DNA of 64,000 nt from Mangrovicoccus sp049603835. Lineage in GTDB: Bacteria; Pseudomonadota; Alphaproteobacteria; Rhodobacterales; Rhodobacteraceae. The notes below the pieces were generated by a model that was not told where the DNA came from, ran no database searches, and worked only from the letters and a program-made list of their open reading frames with translations. Within the stretch, counting starts at the first letter, position 1; each line of letters opens with the position of its first letter. This document shows positions 44,119 to 53,392 of this stretch, in pieces. The position numbers and the translations under genes are program-made. The DNA lies in assembly GCA_049603835.1 (NCBI GenBank), contig JBMYSZ010000005.1, positions 139,937-203,936 of the forward strand. Reading direction: 5' to 3'.

Positions 44119-44904
44119 CTAGCTGTTGATCTTCGCTTTCTGGCGGCGGCGCCACAACGACAGCCCAGATAATCCGCCTGTCAGCAGCAAGGCCGAGGCA
44201 GGCAACGGAACCGGAGATGGGGCTGCAGATGTGACATAATTGATGGTCAGGGAGGCGAGCACATGATCATAGCTCCCCCCCATGGTCGTCAAAGTGTAAT
44301 TCAAGACCAAATCATCCAGAAGATCCGCAAGATCCGCTTCAGTTAAGGATGTGTGCCCGGATTCAGTCCCAGAATCATAGCTCGTATATTCACGCTCAAA
44401 ATAATTGGTAGAATAGCTGCCTGAAGACCCTGTCGGTACCGGAGGATTATCAGTATCCAATGTAATTTCGGCATCCCCGAAATCAGCGACCAGAATATCA
44501 GGGGTCATGTCTCCGGTTTGGCGCTCATATTCTTGTCCTGTTGCCGCGGTCTGGACATAATAGGTGTAAGCTCTAGTACATGTGGACCAACCGCAGGAAT
44601 AAGAATAATAGCCGGTGCGCGGCACATTGACATAATAAAAGTAGTAACTTTTGAAAGTGACAGTCGTCGGGTCGAGTTTCTCGGCCGAATAGCCGGTGAC
44701 GGCCACCGTCGCGCTCTGCACATCCGCCTGCAATCCAGTGTCGGCCAAATCATCCATGAATTCGGTTAGGTCAAATGACCCAGAAACCGGGCTAGTGCTC
44801 AGTGGGGTATATGTATTGGATAATGTGAAAGTCGCCGCATGTGTTTCCAACGCCGCGAATGTGGCTAGAAAGGATGTGGTGCCTAAGAGGATAAACTTAC
44901 GCAT
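44119..44904 (-). CDS. Exported protein with VPLPA-CTERM-like sorting signal
   Basis: A 261-aa protein with a signal peptide (residues 1-23, H-A-A cleavage region), a Tyr/Ser/Thr-rich beta-type body and a C-terminal V-P-L-P-A-S-A-L-L-L-T-G-G-L-S-G-L motif followed by a helix and R-R-R-Q-K. That C-terminus is the VPLPA-CTERM signal, processed by an exosortase-type system in many Rhodobacteraceae to display proteins on the cell surface. The function of the body is unknown. Confidence 0.82.
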   Translation of the reverse strand: MRKFILLGTTSFLATFAALETHAATFTLSNTYTPLSTSPVSGSFDLTEFMDDLADTGLQADVQSATVAVTGYSAEKLDPTTVTFKSYYFYYVNVPRTGYYSYSCGWSTCTRAYTYYVQTAATGQEYERQTGDMTPDILVADFGDAEITLDTDNPPVPTGSSGSYSTNYFEREYTSYDSGTESGHTSLTEADLADLLDDLVLNYTLTTMGGSYDHVLASLTINYVTSAAPSPVPLPASALLLTGGLSGLSLWRRRQKAKINS

Positions 44905-45066
44905 ATTCTTTATTCCGTATTATTGAATTGTTAATTCTCTCTTGATGCCTGTAGTCTCGAAAAGCAACTTATTTCCTTTGGGTCAGGCGAGTTGATTTCA
45001 TTTATCCTTAATTTGCTTATTTCTTGGGTCAATTCTGCAGCTTTGCAGCCCCTCGCGCTCCGCTTG

Positions 45067-47061
45067 TTATCTTAGACCTTCCCAGTTTTGGATCAGCGCG
45101 CTTTGCGGCACAGCTTTCAGCGCTCTTTGGGCCATCATTTTCGCTGCCTCTGACCCCCGGCTTGCCCCAGCGATACGGATCAGCATGAGCCAAGCATCTT
45201 CGCGTTTTGGATCCAGGCGCACAGCTTCGCGAAACGCGGCCTCAGCCTGCGGCCAAGATCGCATAGACAAGGCAAGTCCACCCATCTGCAAATGGGTTTC
45301 GGGAAAATCCAAACGGCTGGCCATGGCTGCGCGCCATTCCCATATGGCGCTGGACAGCTGCGATTGAAGCTGCGGCGATAGCCGGGTCATGGGCACATCC
45401 AATAGTGCTTCGGCCACGGCAAGGCGAATATTGCGGCTTGGATCCTCCAATAGCGGCACCAGCCTTTGCAGCCGGTCATAGGGGGCGGCGCGGCGCTGAG
45501 CCTCCACCGCCGCCGCGCGGAGGAGTGGGTCACGATCCTGCAAAAGCGGCGCAACCAGCGCGGCAAGATCCGGTCTTTCGGACTGTTTCAAAAGCCATAG
45601 CGCACTGGCTCGGATGATCGCCGCTTCCCCCTCGGCCAAGGCAAGCCCGGCCAAATCATCTGCCGCAGCAGCCGGATTGGCCCGCCCCGCCGCCAGGATT
45701 TGCCCATAATGCGCCCCTCGATGAATGGCCTCTGGATAGCGTTTTGCAATTTCCGCCGCCGCCCAATCGGGCGATTGCTCCCTATGGCAGCTAGTGCAAG
45801 CATCTGTTGCCCCGGTCTCGCGCGCCAAATCCGGTCGCGGCACACGGAAGGAATGATCAGCCCGCCAATCATTGCCCATATAGACACGCTCAGGCGCATG
45901 GCAGGCGATACACTGACCGCCGGGCGATCCTGGCTCATGGAAATGGTGACCTGGCGCGTCATATTCCGCCAAACGTAATTGCGGAAAGCGCGCATTTCCC
46001 GCCAGCGAATGACACTGACTGCATAGCCCATTGCCCTCCGCCAAAAGCTGCGCCGAATGAGCATCATGGCAGTCAAGACAGCCCACACCCGCAGCATACA
46101 TTTTCGATTGCAGGAAAGAGCCGTAAACATAGACCTCATCCTGAATTTGCCCATCAGCTTGATAAAGTCCGGGTTCCAGCAGGGCCAAGCCATACGCGTC
46201 ATGAAAGGATGTTCCAGGCAAAGGCGATGCATCGTCAAAAGCATCCCGCCGCGCATGGCATCTGGCGCAATGTTGGATCGTCGCGGCAGTCGCCCGGAAG
46301 CTCTGGGAAAACCCATAGCCGTCGGGGATTTGCCCCCTGCCCTCTTCCGCCCCTGCCTCGGCCCAATCCAAATGCCGCGCACCGGGGCCATGGCAGGCCT
46401 CGCATCCCACACCCATTTCCGCTTGCCGCGACGCGTAACTCTTCGCGCCTGGGTCATAGGTCTTTTCATAGCCGGTCGCGTGGCAATCCGCGCAGCGGGC
46501 ATTCCAATTCTTATAGGGACCAGTCCAATGCAGCCCGTCATCCGGGGCAAGCTCTTGCTCGGGGTAAAGGTGAAACCAGGCCTTTCGCTCAGTGTCCCAA
46601 ACCACATCAAAACTCTGCAACCGACCCGCTTCGGTTTCCAACAAATATTGCTGAAGCGGTTCAACCCCGACCACAGAATGAACCCTATAATCAGTTGTAA
46701 CGCCGTCCGTCTCAGTGACGGACACAGCAAAATCACCGCCCTCTGTGCGAAATTCCGCGACCATCCCGTCATGCTCAAACCGCCCGCCGTCAAACTCCCC
46801 AGCGACTGTTTCAGGTGACGGGGCCGTCCAAGCCAAAGCATGGTGAGAGCCGGACCAAGCCTCGGACTCGCTCAGATGGCACTCCGCACAGCGGCTTGAC
46901 CCCAGATAGCCAGGATCAGGATCGGCAAAGCTCGCCCCCGCCAGCGCCGCCGCAAATAGCGCAAAGCCCCCAATAGCCCGCCCTGCCCTAGGAATACGGG
47001 CCGGGCGAGTGTCAAGCCGCCTGCCCCTCGGAGCCCCCCAAGGAACAGGCCAGCCCAGCAT
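45067..47061 (-). CDS. Multihaem c-type cytochrome with C-terminal repeat domain
   Basis: A 664-aa periplasmic protein with an N-terminal hydrophobic signal after a basic stretch. Eight C-x-x-C-H haem motifs are visible: CAECH, CADCH, CEACH, CARCH, CLDCH, CSQCH, CIACH and CTSCH. They run from about residue 57 to 420 and are followed by HEAT/TPR-like helical repeats to the end. Such cytochromes move electrons in the periplasm. The ATG directly follows the stop of a sulfatase gene (TAA-ATG), so the two are coupled. Whether the cytochrome takes electrons from breakdown of the same substrate is unknown. Confidence 0.88.
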   Translation of the reverse strand: MLGWPVPWGAPRGRRLDTRPARIPRAGRAIGGFALFAAALAGASFADPDPGYLGSSRCAECHLSESEAWSGSHHALAWTAPSPETVAGEFDGGRFEHDGMVAEFRTEGGDFAVSVTETDGVTTDYRVHSVVGVEPLQQYLLETEAGRLQSFDVVWDTERKAWFHLYPEQELAPDDGLHWTGPYKNWNARCADCHATGYEKTYDPGAKSYASRQAEMGVGCEACHGPGARHLDWAEAGAEEGRGQIPDGYGFSQSFRATAATIQHCARCHARRDAFDDASPLPGTSFHDAYGLALLEPGLYQADGQIQDEVYVYGSFLQSKMYAAGVGCLDCHDAHSAQLLAEGNGLCSQCHSLAGNARFPQLRLAEYDAPGHHFHEPGSPGGQCIACHAPERVYMGNDWRADHSFRVPRPDLARETGATDACTSCHREQSPDWAAAEIAKRYPEAIHRGAHYGQILAAGRANPAAAADDLAGLALAEGEAAIIRASALWLLKQSERPDLAALVAPLLQDRDPLLRAAAVEAQRRAAPYDRLQRLVPLLEDPSRNIRLAVAEALLDVPMTRLSPQLQSQLSSAIWEWRAAMASRLDFPETHLQMGGLALSMRSWPQAEAAFREAVRLDPKREDAWLMLIRIAGASRGSEAAKMMAQRALKAVPQSALIQNWEGLR

Positions 47062-48798
47062 TTAATGCGCCTTACCGCGCTGCGCATTGATCACCGTCTG
47101 CTCAAGCGGGTTATAGCCCTCAGGCACCGGCACAAGATTCACATCCTCCGCCCATTGGTCATAGAAAGCCATCATCTCTGCCACCAGCTCGGGGTTATCC
47201 GCGGCCAGATTGGTTAGCTCCGAGGGGTCCGCTTCGATATCGTAAAGCTCCCACTCCCCCGTGCCTTTGGGTGGCAGGTTTTGCATGAGCTTCCATTTGC
47301 CCTTGAACACCGCAGACGACCCGGCCAGCTCATAGCCCACCGGATGGTCTTCGGTGCGCACCGTCTCCACCTCACCGCGCAGAACCGGCATCATACTGAT
47401 CCCATCCGGCGAATAGATTTCGCGGCCGTCATAGCTTCCCTCAGGGGCGTCAACGCCAGCAAGATCCAATAAGGTCGGCAGCACATCCCGGACATAAGCG
47501 AATTTGTCTACTTGTGTACCAGGCTCCACCACGCCAGGGAAACGCACAATCAGCGGAACCCGCAACCCGCCCTCGGTCGAGAAGGTCTTAAAATAACTGC
47601 CAGGGACCGCGCCCACAGCGGCCCAACCAGGGCCATAATCCGCATAAACCCCAGATTGCCCCATATCAGAGTAATCTCCGGCGAAATCCTCCATATAGAC
47701 CTTGTCGTAATTCTCGCCATACCAGTCGCGATAGGCCTCGGACAAAGGTAGCTGATTGGGATCGGGGCCGTTATCGGCCAGGAAGATCACGATCGTATTA
47801 TCCGCCACGCCGCGATCTTCCAGAAACGCCAAAAGCCGCGCGATATTCGTGTCCATATTGTCCAGCATACCCGCATAAGTTTGCATCCGGCGGGCATTGA
47901 AGGCCTTCTCTTCGTCGCTCAAAGCCTCCCAATCCGGCATCCGCCAGGGCTCGTAACTGGTTTTGGCAAAGTCCGGATCAAGCGTCACAGCGTCTGACAC
48001 CAACCCCATTTCCTTCTGCCGCGCCAGTCTTGCGGCGCGCAATTTTTCGAACCCGGCATCATAAACACCGTTATACTTGTCAATGAACTCTTTCGGCGCC
48101 TGATGCGGATAATGCACCGCTTGATATCCCAGCCAGGCGAGGAATGGCTTCCCGTCGCCTAGATTGCTGTCGATATAATCGATCATCGTATCGGTCCAGA
48201 AATTGGACGAAAAATAATTTTCATCGACAGGCAGGCTGACCAGCTGATCATCCTCGTAATAATGAACCCGGTCATAGAATGGCGCATAGGGCTGCTCGAC
48301 CCAGTTATCCGCACCGCTTTCAGCCAGCATAAAGCTGCGGTCAAACCCACGGTCATAGGCCACCGTCCCCGGTTCATGCCCCAGATGCCATTTGCCGGTC
48401 ATATAAGTGTTATAACCCGCATCCCGCAAAAGCCTGGGCAAAGCCACAACACGGTCGTTCAAATGGCCTTCGTAACCTGGTTCGCCGAATTGGTTATCGG
48501 CCTGGATTTCCAACATATTGCCCAAACCGGCCAAATGGTTGTCCACGCCAGAAATCAACATGGTGCGTGTCGGCGAACAGGATGCGCCTACATGGAAATT
48601 CGTGAACAACATACCGTCAGCGGCCAGCTGGTCGATGGCGGGCGTCTCAATCTCAGATCCGAAAGCCCCCACATCGGAAAAGCCCATGTCATCCGCGATG
48701 AGAATAACAATATTTGGGCGTGTATCTTGGGCCGCCGCGACAGAGGCCGTCGCCACCACCAGGCCCGGCGCCACATAGCGACTGATAAATTTCTGCAT
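47062..48798 (-). CDS. Type I arylsulfatase-like sulfatase
   Basis: A 578-aa exported protein with signal peptide (residues 1-24, A-A-A-Q). P-N-I-V-I-L-I-A-D-D-M-G binds calcium. C74-S-P-T-R is the formylglycine motif of a type I sulfatase (C converted by an FGE-type enzyme encoded elsewhere). G-K-W-H-L-G-H and D-N-G-P-D complete the active site. It hydrolyses a sulfate ester in the periplasm; the sulfated substrate could be algal polysaccharide or a small ester. Start ATG 48798 is chosen over the longer frame to 48942, which would lie in front of the signal peptide. A LysR regulator is divergent. Confidence 0.9.
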   Translation of the reverse strand: MQKFISRYVAPGLVVATASVAAAQDTRPNIVILIADDMGFSDVGAFGSEIETPAIDQLAADGMLFTNFHVGASCSPTRTMLISGVDNHLAGLGNMLEIQADNQFGEPGYEGHLNDRVVALPRLLRDAGYNTYMTGKWHLGHEPGTVAYDRGFDRSFMLAESGADNWVEQPYAPFYDRVHYYEDDQLVSLPVDENYFSSNFWTDTMIDYIDSNLGDGKPFLAWLGYQAVHYPHQAPKEFIDKYNGVYDAGFEKLRAARLARQKEMGLVSDAVTLDPDFAKTSYEPWRMPDWEALSDEEKAFNARRMQTYAGMLDNMDTNIARLLAFLEDRGVADNTIVIFLADNGPDPNQLPLSEAYRDWYGENYDKVYMEDFAGDYSDMGQSGVYADYGPGWAAVGAVPGSYFKTFSTEGGLRVPLIVRFPGVVEPGTQVDKFAYVRDVLPTLLDLAGVDAPEGSYDGREIYSPDGISMMPVLRGEVETVRTEDHPVGYELAGSSAVFKGKWKLMQNLPPKGTGEWELYDIEADPSELTNLAADNPELVAEMMAFYDQWAEDVNLVPVPEGYNPLEQTVINAQRGKAH

Positions 48799-48921
48799 AA
48801 GGAATGACCTCTCTCTGGCAACAGTTACGGACATCAAACAACCTAATGCCCGTATTTGACCACTGCTACGGCGTGTGATCTTAAAAAATGGAAGGCTCGT
48901 TACGAATTCTGGAAACTGACT

Positions 48922-49827
48922 ATGTTGCCCAATCCAACCCATATCAGCGCGCTAAAGGCCTTGGCCGCCCACAATACCTTCCGCGAGGCGGCCCAATCTC
49001 TCGGGATGTCCCAGGCGAGCTTTTCCCGCTATATCTCGGCTGCGGAAAACGATGCGGGTCATCCCATTTTTGAGCGTCTGCGCAACGGGGTGAAACCGAC
49101 ACCATTCGGCGAGCGATATCTTGCGCTCGTGGATGAATTGCATGCGGTGCACCAGGATTTCGACGCACGCCTATTAGCCCTGCGCGCGGATGGGTCAGAT
49201 TTGCTTCGGATTGGGTGCGGACCGCTGACCACCCGAACTTTGATCACGCCCTTAATCACATCGATGCTAAGTGACATTCCAGATATCCGCGCCAAAATCG
49301 TCGTCAGCGCCACCGAAAGCCCCTTGCAGTTGCTGCGGACCGGAGATCTGGATCTAGTAGTTTGTGATTTGACCCATACCCCAATGCTCGAAGATCTCGA
49401 TATCCTCGTGATGCGCCGCGAGCCGGTTTCCTTTTGGGCCCGGGCAGATCATCCGATCTTCGCAAAAACCGGTCTCACTGTAGGCGATCTTTTAAGGCAT
49501 CCGATTTGTACCGCCAATATGCACCGCCACTGGCGTGATACGGCCCACAAAGCCTTAGGCGGAGATGACGAAGCCCGCCGGATCGTCGAGCGCCTGCCGC
49601 AAGTTGAGTGCGATGATTACGGGTTTCTTGCCGATCTTACGTCTAAAACGGATTTGCTCTGCGCGGCGCGCGCCGATTTATTCACCGAGCATGAACGCCT
49701 TGGCCTTGTCAGAGAAGTCCCCACCTCGGATCAAATTCTATGGAATATCTGCGCCGCAAAACGCAAAAGCTCGTCTCATGACGTGCTAGACAGTTTCTGG
49801 TCCAAACTCAAAGAGCTCGCAGCATAG
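48922..49827 (+). CDS. LysR-family transcriptional regulator
   Basis: A 301-aa LysR protein. The HTH spans about residues 5-65 (A-L-A-A-H-N-T-F-R-E-A-A-Q-S-L-G-M-S-Q-A-S-F-S-R-Y-I) and is followed by an effector-binding domain of the usual two-lobed size. It is divergent from the sulfatase/cytochrome operon across a 123-base gap and probably controls it. ATG 48922 is used; the longer frame from 48856 overlaps the regulatory region. Confidence 0.88.
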   Translation: MLPNPTHISALKALAAHNTFREAAQSLGMSQASFSRYISAAENDAGHPIFERLRNGVKPTPFGERYLALVDELHAVHQDFDARLLALRADGSDLLRIGCGPLTTRTLITPLITSMLSDIPDIRAKIVVSATESPLQLLRTGDLDLVVCDLTHTPMLEDLDILVMRREPVSFWARADHPIFAKTGLTVGDLLRHPICTANMHRHWRDTAHKALGGDDEARRIVERLPQVECDDYGFLADLTSKTDLLCAARADLFTEHERLGLVREVPTSDQILWNICAAKRKSSSHDVLDSFWSKLKELAA

Positions 49828-50031
49828 CTCTGATTGGTGCGGATTTAGATAGGCGGCGGATTGCGGAGGAAATGCTACATCGGCCGGTCCTGATCCCCTG
49901 CGCTGACAATACTGTAAGGTTAGATACCGGCGGGATAATTTTGGTTTCCGGATGTAAATTTGACGGTTTTATGAAAACCCGTTAATTTATTAACAAAAAA
50001 ATATATCAAACTTAAATGGGAGGTCTCCGTT

Positions 50032-50815
50032 ATGTTCGGGAGAAAACTAATACTCGCCGCAATTTTTGCACTTGGATCGTCACCATCAATAGTCTCTGCG
50101 GCAACTGCTAGTGCAGTTCTTGAAGTCGAAATAGCAGCGTCTTTTCATAATCGCTCCGCTACCCCGCTTAAAGATCTAGGAGTGACCTATGATGTCACTG
50201 TTGCAGCATGCGAAGTAGGTAAGTGCAAGCAAGAAGGCGGTTCTGGTAGCGGCTCTGCCTTCGCAGATCTTACCTCAACACCAAGTCCCGGAACATCGAT
50301 ATCCGGCGTCGAAGTGCAAGACGACAGCTTCATTACAATATTGGATGGCACTCTGGATGCCTTTTCCACCGCAGCGCCAAAACACAGCTATTATTCCGCT
50401 CAGGTGGTTTCATTATTTGTAACATTGACTGCGCATAACCCCTCATCGGAAACTGTTGAGCTCTTTGTAACCAGTACTGGTTACTTGGATGCGCTTACCA
50501 CGCCGGCGCAATTCCCGGGGGGGGAGCAAAGCAGTTACTGAGTTTACATCCGACATTCAATATTCTGACGATAAAAACAGCTTTAGCACTTTTGGCCATG
50601 ACATAGCCTTGGGGGCCGATGGTAGCGATGCCTATTTTATCTTAGATCAGTATGGTGCATTTGAAATTGCGCCAATGTCTAGCCGCCGATTGCTCTTTTT
50701 TGGCACTGTGAAATCCGAGGCAGCCGAAGCACCATTGCCACCATCAATCGCCGTTCTCCTGGCGGGAATCGTTGTTCCGTTCGGCTTGAAATTCCGGGCA
50801 AGGAAATCCAGCTGA
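50032..50815 (+). pseudogene. VPLPA-CTERM-like surface protein, split by a frameshift at a G8 tract
   Basis: The first part (50032-50541) has a signal peptide ending in V-S-A-A and a Thr/Ser-rich body. It runs into a stop shortly after a run of eight G at 50517-50524. The second part continues in another frame to 50815 and ends P-L-P-P-S-I-A-V-L-L-A-G, a helix and R-A-R-K-S-S, a VPLPA-type sorting tail. Removing one G would join both parts into one ~260-aa exported protein with a sorting signal. It is therefore a broken gene, a phase-variable switch or a sequencing error at the homopolymer. The region is AT-richer than its surroundings. Confidence 0.75.
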
Positions 50816-50862
50816 CCTAAGCTGTCGAAGTCCTGGCGACATTCCATTTCCGACAAACACGA

Positions 50863-50892
50863 CCCTCGCATCACGCGGGGGTTTCTCTTTTT
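50863..50892 (+). terminator. Intrinsic terminator after the split surface-protein gene
   Basis: A 7-bp stem (50863-50869 with 50875-50881, one G-T pair), a 5-base loop and a long T-rich run. Confidence 0.8.
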
Positions 50893-50993
50893 TGGGGGGG
50901 AGGTTAAGCAACATTTTCCCCGATGCGTGCGGCCCTATAAGTTTTTGGAAACGCCTGGGCATTGTAATCGGCTACTTCACGAGGTTCCCGGAG

Positions 50994-52163
50994 TCAGCAA
51001 CACAGCCCTTGTTCACAGTTGTGAACCCCTGGTTTGGTGCGGTTGATGAGGGCTAGGACCATCGAAATCACACTCAGTTTTCCGGCTTCTTCTTTGGTCG
51101 TCAGGCTTCGCAAATAGGCGCTTGGGGATCTTAGGTCTTTGAACCTTTCTAACATTGCGGCGACGACTGTGGAGGCTTTTTGACGACCCATGGTTTCGAC
51201 GGCTTGGGTCCAGACATTCTCTGAAATTCCCATCATAGGGTAAATGTCGCGAACGGTGTGGTAGAGATCTTCCCAGTTTCTCAGCGGTTTTTCAGAGCCA
51301 TAGAGTCTCAGGCTTGGGCAAGCCGTTGTCACCAAAGCTAGGGGTAGGTCATTTGGAACCGAACCGCCGTTCTTAGATACATGAGAGTCTTTATTTGACT
51401 TATGTTGGTGCTGCTCATTTTGGGCGATGCTGGTGCTCGAAATCTCTGTTTTGGCGGGTTTTTGGTGATAGCTTTCTAGTGCGGATTTGGCGGCTTTCAG
51501 GGCGGGCTCTAGTTTTGCGGCCAAAGCTTCAAGCGCGGCAAAAGACAGCTTACGGCGAAATTCGCGGCCAAGGGTTTCGAGCATCTCGTTTAGTTGATCC
51601 CAGAGCGGCAGGGACACAAGCTCAAGGCCATAAGACACCAAACCGGCAAGATCGCGGCGCAGAAGGCTCACCCGGCGGCGCAGCGTGTCATAAGCGATGG
51701 CTTCGGCGCGGGCTGTGGTGGCCAGATCGAAGAACTCGCCATAGCGTCGGGGCAGGGGGCTGAGATCGAAGCCAAAAGCATCGCCCCCACGGCTCACAAA
51801 GCGTTTGCCATTAGGGCTGTCGCGCCGAACCAATAGCCCGGCCTGTACCAGTCGACCTAGATGGCGCCGCATGGTGGAGCAGGGCATCCCATTCAACCGC
51901 TCGCAGATTTTCGCATTGGACGGAAAGATCACCAGATCAGAGGCGGGGTCGAGCTCATCATCGGGGTAAAAACTTAGCAGGGCTTGCAACACGGAGAGCT
52001 CCCGATCACTCACCCCAAGCGCTTTGCGGGCATCGCGTAGAAGACGCAGGATCTCCCATTTATTCACAGGAAGACCGGTCAGGGCCTGGGATACGCTCTG
52101 GCACTGCACCATTTGGGCAGCATCCATCGTTCGCCGGAACGACGTTATGGGCATATAAGTCAT
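50994..52163 (-). CDS. repC: Replication initiator RepC
   Basis: A 389-aa RepC. The N-terminal part has L-L-R-D-A-R-K-A-L-G-V-S-D-R-E-L-S-V-L-Q-A-L-L-S-F-Y-P, P-S-N-A-K-I-C-E-R-L-N-G-M-P-C-S-T-M-R-R-H-L and L-V-R-R-D-S-P-N-G-K-R, the winged-helix DNA-binding core of the family. RepC binds its own origin, usually located inside repC, so oriV is expected here. Start ATG 52163 is chosen because family members begin just before this P-I-T-S-F-R-R region; the longer frame to 52286 would cover the countertranscript RNA. The last codons contain a parS-like palindrome at 51011-51026. Confidence 0.9.
   Translation of the reverse strand: MTYMPITSFRRTMDAAQMVQCQSVSQALTGLPVNKWEILRLLRDARKALGVSDRELSVLQALLSFYPDDELDPASDLVIFPSNAKICERLNGMPCSTMRRHLGRLVQAGLLVRRDSPNGKRFVSRGGDAFGFDLSPLPRRYGEFFDLATTARAEAIAYDTLRRRVSLLRRDLAGLVSYGLELVSLPLWDQLNEMLETLGREFRRKLSFAALEALAAKLEPALKAAKSALESYHQKPAKTEISSTSIAQNEQHQHKSNKDSHVSKNGGSVPNDLPLALVTTACPSLRLYGSEKPLRNWEDLYHTVRDIYPMMGISENVWTQAVETMGRQKASTVVAAMLERFKDLRSPSAYLRSLTTKEEAGKLSVISMVLALINRTKPGVHNCEQGLCC
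51011..51026. other. Candidate parS (partition site) in the 3' end of repC
   Basis: GTTCACAGTTGTGAAC has perfect 7-bp arms around GT. Partition sites of repABC replicons follow GTT-N4-GC-N4-AAC; this differs at one central base. It lies inside the repC coding region, 18 bases upstream of its stop codon on the coding strand, and would be the RepB binding site if genuine. Confidence 0.55.
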
Positions 52164-52247
52164 ATTTTTTGTCACGAGGCACAAAAAATGCGGTCCGCGA
52201 ATCCCAAAGGACTTGCGGGGAAGGGGGCTGACCGATAGTGTGAAGGT

Positions 52248-52298
52248 GCTAGACAACACATTAGGTCTCGTGGGGCTCCGCTTCACGGGGCCTTTTTT
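52248..52298 (+). ncRNA. Candidate repABC countertranscript RNA (ctRNA)
   Basis: In repABC units a short antisense RNA between repB and repC blocks repC expression and sets copy number. Here the + strand holds TTGCGG (52213) and TAGTGT (52236) 17 bases apart. About 50 bases follow, and a hairpin (52274-52280 with 52286-52292) followed by T6 ends the RNA. Location, strand and size fit the family; the exact start is inferred. Confidence 0.6.
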
Positions 52299-52390
52299 CT
52301 GCCTGGTCGTGCCTCCTTTTTCTCTGCTCTTGCCTCTATGACGCCGCCGCCCCTGCCCTTATTTTTTAGGCTTAGGATTGGCTGCGCCGG

Positions 52391-53392
52391 TTACTCTTCG
52401 CCGCGCTGTTTCCAGCGGTCGTGAAGTTCTTCTAAGATCATATCCGCCCGCAATTCGAGCCATTGGGCGAAGCCGCCCTCTTCGATTTCAAGCCGCAGGG
52501 ATTTGCCGGATTTGCGCAATGTGCCCAAATGCTGCCCATCCACATGCAAAGATCTGATCTTGGGTTTATCTTTTTTCGTCTTAGGCTTAGCGCCTGTTTC
52601 GGGTTGTTTGACCTTGGCCAAAACCGCTTCAAAAGCGGCAATGGATGGGTCGGCGGTGACCTCTTGCCCGGTGGCCAGCGCATCTTCCGCGCTTTCGCGG
52701 GTGGCCAAAGCAAGCGAGACCAAATGTGCCGGATCCGTGCCCGAGGCTTCGATATTTTTGGCCAGCAAATCCCATCTTGGGCGGCCAATGCCTTGGGCCG
52801 GACCAATCGCGCGGGCCAGATCAGGCGAGACCATTTCAACCACGGTCAGCGCCATGGAGATCGCCGATTTGGTGACCGTCAGCACCTCGGCCACATGGGA
52901 CTGAGTGCCAAAACCTTGATCGATAAGCTCGCGGGCAAAGAGGGCTTTTTCGATATAGCTAAGATCGCGCCGAGCCATATTTTCCGAAATTTGCGCCCGT
53001 GTGGCGGCCTCATCATCAAGAGAGGCCACCAAAGCGCGAACCTTGGTGACCTTATCGGATTGGCGGATCGCCTCTAGGCGGCGGCGGCCATAGACCAGCA
53101 GATAGCGGTCCTCTTGGCTGGGATGGCGGCGCACCAAAATGGGCACGGTTTGGCCATTCGCCTCGATCGCGTCGCGCAGATCATGGATATCGGATGGATC
53201 CAGCCGGTCGGTGATCCGGGTATCTTCGATTTCCCAGGGATTGATTTCCCAGACTTTATGACTGTCCACCGCATCGCGGGCCGAGCGCAGCGCCCGGTTG
53301 GATTGCACCATAGGCTTGGCGGGCGGCGCGCTGATCCCGGCGGCGGTCAGGCCATCGAGCATTGAGAGGCGTTTTTTCTTGCTGTCGCTCAT
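52391..53392 (-). CDS. repB: Partition protein RepB (ParB family)
   Basis: A 333-aa ParB-type protein. R-L-D-P-S-D-I-H-D-L-R-D-A-I-E-A-N-G-Q-T-V-P-I-L-V-R-R is near 65, Y-L-L-V-Y-G-R-R-R-L-E-A near 98 and E-N-M-A-R-R-D-L-S-Y-I-E-K-A near 135. An HTH with T-Q-S-H-V-A-E-V-L-T-V-T-K-S-A-I-S-M-A-L is near 165. It binds parS and works with RepA to segregate the replicon. Its start overlaps the repA stop by 4 bases, so it is translationally coupled. Confidence 0.93.
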   Translation of the reverse strand: MSDSKKKRLSMLDGLTAAGISAPPAKPMVQSNRALRSARDAVDSHKVWEINPWEIEDTRITDRLDPSDIHDLRDAIEANGQTVPILVRRHPSQEDRYLLVYGRRRLEAIRQSDKVTKVRALVASLDDEAATRAQISENMARRDLSYIEKALFARELIDQGFGTQSHVAEVLTVTKSAISMALTVVEMVSPDLARAIGPAQGIGRPRWDLLAKNIEASGTDPAHLVSLALATRESAEDALATGQEVTADPSIAAFEAVLAKVKQPETGAKPKTKKDKPKIRSLHVDGQHLGTLRKSGKSLRLEIEEGGFAQWLELRADMILEELHDRWKQRGEE

